Part shown: piece by piece, positions 58,947 to 64,000 of the stretch
Numbering within the stretch: position 1 is the first letter of the stretch
Layout: each line of letters starts with the position of its first letter
Source: Alphaproteobacteria bacterium
GTDB taxonomy: Bacteria > Pseudomonadota > Alphaproteobacteria > Rhodospirillales > Rhodospirillaceae
DNA length: 64,000 nucleotides
Direction: 5' to 3'
NCBI GenBank assembly: GCA_030604885.1
Contig: JAUVUZ010000014.1
Span: forward strand, 1-64,000
Program-made: the position numbers and the translations under genes
Notes under the pieces: model-generated
Database searches by the model: none
The model's input: only the letters and a program-made list of their open reading frames with translations
What the model was told of the DNA's origin: nothing

Positions 58947-59642
58947 CTACTCGCGGCGCAGGATCTTGTTGACGACGATCCCGGCGAGCCAGTTCTCCTT
59001 GAACCGGGCGTCGAGGGCCTCGCGGTCGTAGACGGTCTCGACCCACGGCACGAACGCCTCGCGGGAGCCGTCGGTGTCGCGCAGGAACTCCTCGAAGAAG
59101 AAGTCGATGACGCCGGTCTTGGCCTGCTTGACGTGGCCGTAGCGCAGCGACAGGTGGACCCGCATCGCCTCCCGCAGCGCCACGCCCTCGCGCAGGAACA
59201 GGTAGAGGGTGGACATGAACCCGGCGCGATCCGCCCCCGACTTGCAGTGCAGCAGGAACGGCGTCTCGATCTCCCGGCAGAGCTTGGCCGCCGCCACCAG
59301 GGTTTCGCGGTCGAGGGGGCTGCGCGAGCGGATCGGAAAGTCGACGAGGGTGAGGCCGAGGCGCTGGCACGCCTCGCGCTCCAACTGGTAGGCGCCGCAG
59401 GTGTCGCGGCGGCCGCGCAGGTTGAGCACGGTGCGCACGCCGAGGTCGCGGGCGCGGCGCAGGTGGTGCGGCGCGGGCTGGGCGGCGCGCCAGGCGCCGT
59501 CGGCGACGCGGTGGAGGTTCCAGTAGACGTCGCGGATGAAGCCGTGATCCACCAGCCACATGTCGAGAAACGCGCGGCGACGCTCGGGCGGCGTCAGCTC
59601 CGGCGCGGGCGGGGCAATCGTCGGCAAGTCCAAGTTCGTCAT
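58947..59642 (-). CDS. Tyrosine/dual-specificity protein phosphatase-like
   Basis: 231 residues. Catalytic C-x5-R loop HCKSGADRAG (Cys about 133), preceded by YRAAQP-like WRAAQPAPHHLRRARDLGVRTVLNLRG (about 50-77), the pattern of bacterial DSP/PTP phosphatases of the Siw14/SBPP group. Target unknown (protein, inositol phosphate or lipid phosphate). Convergent with DUF2336, 6 bases apart. Confidence 0.85.
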   Translation of the reverse strand: MTNLDLPTIAPPAPELTPPERRRAFLDMWLVDHGFIRDVYWNLHRVADGAWRAAQPAPHHLRRARDLGVRTVLNLRGRRDTCGAYQLEREACQRLGLTLVDFPIRSRSPLDRETLVAAAKLCREIETPFLLHCKSGADRAGFMSTLYLFLREGVALREAMRVHLSLRYGHVKQAKTGVIDFFFEEFLRDTDGSREAFVPWVETVYDREALDARFKENWLAGIVVNKILRRE

Positions 59643-59743
59643 CCTCCCGGGGGGTCCGCAGCCAAGATAGTGCGGGGCGCGCGCTCTAGCCACACCTTGC
59701 GGTGTTGGTGTATCAAACATCACGCCCAAACGGAAAGGCCAAG

Positions 59744-61525
<1,782 letters not shown>

Positions 61526-61532
61526 ACCGCCC

Positions 61533-61901
61533 TCACTCCCGCGGCGGAACGCGGGCGACGGCGCGGCTGCGGATCTCGGCGGGGGTGTCGAACCACGGCG
61601 GAATGCCGTCGCCGGTGCGGGCGTGGAGGGCCGCCGCCTCCAGCAGCGCGTCGGCGTGCTGGGCGGGGTCGAGGCCGCCGTAGACGTAGGTCCATTTCTC
61701 CGGCCCGCCCGAAAGCGCCACCGCGCAGCCCTTGGCGCAGGCGGCGAGGCACTGCACCGGGCGCAGCGTCACCCCCGGCGGCAACGGGCGGCTTTCCAGG
61801 GCTTCCATCAACTGGCTGCCGGGCCAGGGCGCCCGGGCGGCGGGGGCGCCGCCGGCGGCGCGGCGGCAGGTGGTGCATACCATCAACTGAGTCTCGGCCA
61901 A
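61533..61901 (-). CDS. DUF1636 metal-binding protein
   Basis: 122 residues. N-terminal MVCTTCRRA (C-x2-C) and central CLAACAKGCAVAL (C-x3-C-x3-C) give the five-Cys pattern of DUF1636, a small thioredoxin-like, probably 2Fe-2S or metal-binding protein often linked to cobalamin or metal genes. TTG at 61901 (GGGAGAG upstream) or ATG at 61883. Ends 7 bases from the convergent exporter gene. Confidence 0.78.
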   Translation of the reverse strand: MAETQLMVCTTCRRAAGGAPAARAPWPGSQLMEALESRPLPPGVTLRPVQCLAACAKGCAVALSGGPEKWTYVYGGLDPAQHADALLEAAALHARTGDGIPPWFDTPAEIRSRAVARVPPRE

Positions 61902-62036
61902 TCCGCTCTCCCTTCGCGATACCGGCCAGACGTGGGGAAGCGGCGCGGCGAAACAACCCCGGACCGCGCCCCTTGCGTTTCCGCCGCGAAAGCCGGAAAA
62001 GGGACGGGACCCGAGGCGCCCGCCGGCAGGAGCGGC

Positions 62037-63848
62037 ATGGATTTCATCATCATTCAGGCGTTGAACGGCTTGGCCGGGGCGAGTTCGCTGTTTCTCGTCG
62101 CGGCGGGGCTGTCGCTGATCTTCGGCGTCAGCCGGGTGGTGAACTTCGCCCACGGCACGGTGTTCATGGTGGGCGCCTACGCGGCGTGGACGCTGATCGA
62201 CCGCCTGGGGGTGAACTTCTGGCTGGCGGCGCCGCTCGCCGCCCTCGCCACCGCGCTGCTGGGCGGCGCCATCGAGGTGCTGATCCTGCGCCGCCTCTAC
62301 GGCCGCCACGAGCTGCTGCCGCTGCTCGCCACCTTCGCCCTGGTGCTGGTGGCCCACGACGCGGTGCCGCTGATCTGGGGCGCGCAGGACGTGATCGGCC
62401 CGCGCGCGCCGGGGCTGACCGGCGCGGTGCCGGTGCTGGGGCGCTCCCTGCCCGCCTACGACCTGTTCCTGATCGGCGTCGCGCCCGCGATCATGGGCGC
62501 GCTGTGGCTGATGCTGCACCGCACCCGCTTCGGCCGCGTCGTCCGCGCCGCCACCGACGACCCGGAAATGGCCGCCGCCCTCGGCATCCGCCAGGACCGG
62601 CTGTTCACCCTGGTGTTCATGCTCGGCTGCGGCCTCGCCGGGCTGGGCGGGGCGCTGCGCCTGCCGCGCGAGACCCTGCACCACAGCCTCGACACCCAGG
62701 TGATCGTCTCCGCCTTCGTGGTGGTGGTGATCGGCGGCATGGGCAGCGTCGGCGGCGCGTTCGTCGCCTCGGCGATCGTCGGCGTGGTCTCCGCCTTCGG
62801 CATCGTCGCGTGGCCGCAGGGGACGCTGGCGATGCTGTTCCTGATCATGGCCTTGGTGCTGGTGGTGCGGCCGCGCGGCCTGTTCGGCCTGCCCGCCCAG
62901 CAGGAGACGCACCGGCCGCTGCTGCTGCCCTCGCCGCCGCCGCGGGGCTACTCGCGCCGCGCCAAGCTCGCGGCGGCGGCGGGCGTCGCCGCGCTCGCCG
63001 GGTTCGGCGTCCTCGCCTCGCCGTTCGCCCTCGACGTCGCCACCCAGGTGCTGATCGCGGTGCTGTTCGCCGCCAGCCTGCACCTGCTGATCGGCTGGGC
63101 GGGGCTGATCTCGTTCGGCCACGCCGCGCTGTTCGGCCTCGGCGCCTACGGCGCGGCGCTGCTCGGGCGGGAGGCGCCGCTGGGCGTCGCGATCGCGGGC
63201 GGCGCGGCGCTGGCGGCGCTCGGCGCGGCCGGGTTCGGCCTGCTGGTGCGGCGGATGAAGGGGGTGTATCTGGCGATGCTCACCCTGGCGTTCTCGCAGC
63301 TGCTGTTCGCGGCGGCGTTCCAGTGGGTGTCGCTCACCGGCGGCGACAACGGCATCCTCGGCCTGTGGCCCGACCCGCCGTGGGACACCGCGGGCGGCTG
63401 GTACGCCCTCACCCTGGCGCTGACGGCGCTGGCGCTCTTCGGCCTCGCCCACCTCTACCGCACGCCGTTCGCCCACATCCTGCGCGCCGCCCAAGGCTCC
63501 GAGGCGCGCGCCCGCGCCGACGCCCTGCCGGTGGATTCCACCCGGGTGCAGGCGTTCGCGGTGTCCGGCGCGGTGGCGGGGCTGGCGGGGGCGCTGCTGG
63601 TGTTCCTCAAGGGCTCGGCGTTCCCCTCGCTGTTCGCGGTGCCGCAATCGGTGGACGGGCTGGTGATGGTGCTGCTGGGCGGCATCGCGCACCCGCTCGG
63701 GCCGGTGGCGGGGGCGGCGGCCTACAGCCTCGGCGTCACCGTGATCGCCACCCTCACGCCCGCCTGGCACATGATCGTCGGCGCGCTGATCCTGGTGCTC
63801 ACCCAGGCCCTGCCCGGCGGCCTGCTGCGGCGGAAGGACGCGCCATGA
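62037..63848 (+). CDS. livHM: Fused LivH-LivM branched-chain amino-acid permease
   Basis: 603 residues. LivH-like half (about 1-290: FGVSRVVNFAHGTVFMVGAY near 30) is joined by a short Pro-rich linker (about 295-310) to a LivM-like half (about 315-600: LLIGWAGLISFGHAALFGLGAYGAAL near 350). Both halves are usually separate proteins forming a heterodimer. The ATPase gene starts in the stop (ATGA). Substrate may be amino acids, urea or amides. Confidence 0.9.
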   Translation: MDFIIIQALNGLAGASSLFLVAAGLSLIFGVSRVVNFAHGTVFMVGAYAAWTLIDRLGVNFWLAAPLAALATALLGGAIEVLILRRLYGRHELLPLLATFALVLVAHDAVPLIWGAQDVIGPRAPGLTGAVPVLGRSLPAYDLFLIGVAPAIMGALWLMLHRTRFGRVVRAATDDPEMAAALGIRQDRLFTLVFMLGCGLAGLGGALRLPRETLHHSLDTQVIVSAFVVVVIGGMGSVGGAFVASAIVGVVSAFGIVAWPQGTLAMLFLIMALVLVVRPRGLFGLPAQQETHRPLLLPSPPPRGYSRRAKLAAAAGVAALAGFGVLASPFALDVATQVLIAVLFAASLHLLIGWAGLISFGHAALFGLGAYGAALLGREAPLGVAIAGGAALAALGAAGFGLLVRRMKGVYLAMLTLAFSQLLFAAAFQWVSLTGGDNGILGLWPDPPWDTAGGWYALTLALTALALFGLAHLYRTPFAHILRAAQGSEARARADALPVDSTRVQAFAVSGAVAGLAGALLVFLKGSAFPSLFAVPQSVDGLVMVLLGGIAHPLGPVAGAAAYSLGVTVIATLTPAWHMIVGALILVLTQALPGGLLRRKDAP

Positions 63849-64000
63849 CCGCGATGCTGTCGGTGCGCGACCTGCGCAAGAGCTACGGCGCGCGCGCCGT
63901 CCTCGCCGAGGTCGGCTTCGACGTCGCCGAGGGCGAGATCGCCGCGCTGATCGGCGCCAACGGCGCGGGCAAGTCGACCCTGTTCCAGATCCTCGGCGGC
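63845..64000 (+). CDS. livG: LivG-type ABC ATPase, N-terminal part (cut by window end)
   Basis: First 52 codons: MTAMLSVRDLRKSYGARAVL, then Walker A IGANGAGKSTLF (about 37-48). Partner ATPase of the fused permease. The rest lies beyond the window. Confidence 0.87.
   Translation, partial: MTAMLSVRDLRKSYGARAVLAEVGFDVAEGEIAALIGANGAGKSTLFQILGG

Overview
This is a very GC-rich stretch of chromosome from a nitrogen-fixing alphaproteobacterium, most likely a Rhodospirillales-type organism. Pointers are the third-position GC bias, DraT/DraG control of nitrogenase, a DUF2336 protein, several TRAP transporters, and nif promoters of the sigma-54/NifA type. The exact genus cannot be read from the sequence.

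Layout. 1-4.9 kb: a cut-off membrane protein, B12-dependent methylmalonyl-CoA mutase, a DUF4743 Nudix protein, a degenerate AccA paralogue and tRNA-Arg(ACG). 4.9-13.8 kb: an acyltransferase, a Kef/YbaL-type antiporter and two adjacent TRAP transporters (a TAXI type with fused permease and a DctPQM type). 13.9-19.8 kb: the structural nitrogenase operon nifH-nifD-nifK-nifT-ferredoxin-nifY-small nif protein, all on the minus strand. Divergent from nifH lies draT, followed by a SIR2-like protein. 21.6-27.7 kb: HrpB helicase, a YqaE/Pmp3 peptide, draG, nifQ and nifB. 27.7-32.1 kb: an AcuI-type reductase with its GntR regulator, a hemolysin-III protein, a periplasmic binding protein and a 2-hydroxyacid dehydrogenase. 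32.3-41.0 kb: nifL-nifA (minus) divergent from rnfABCDGEH (plus). 41.0-47.0 kb: a GAF-PAS-GGDEF protein, a FIST protein, a GH17-GT2 glucan synthase and a secreted Cys-rich protein. 47.3-64 kb: mostly housekeeping (MHS-type MFS carrier, argG, rlmN, an OmpA lipoprotein, dapE, dapD, HAD phosphatase, second GGDEF protein, DUF2336, a phosphatase, an MsbA-type exporter, DUF1636) and the start of a branched-chain amino-acid ABC operon.

The nif parts form a coherent network. NifL-NifA senses and activates; Rnf can supply low-potential electrons; the nif ferredoxin may carry them; NifB, NifQ and NifY serve FeMo-co; DraT and DraG switch NifH at Arg101. I can read four TGT-N10-ACA-type NifA sites (one with a mismatch) and sigma-54 -24/-12 elements before nifH, nifB, nifL and rnfA. 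One NifA site sits midway between the divergent nifL and rnfA promoters and can serve both. nifE, nifN, nifX, nifU, nifS and nifV are not in this window.

The most unusual features are: a hairpin-rich repeat in four copies, always just downstream of a minus-strand gene and three times inside or next to nif transcription units; the SIR2-like partner of draT with its own TGT-N10-ACA sequence; an alphaproteobacterial NifA that has lost the cysteine motif and is paired with NifL in an Azotobacter-like rnf/nifLA arrangement; and an RnfD with Ser in place of the flavin-carrying Thr.
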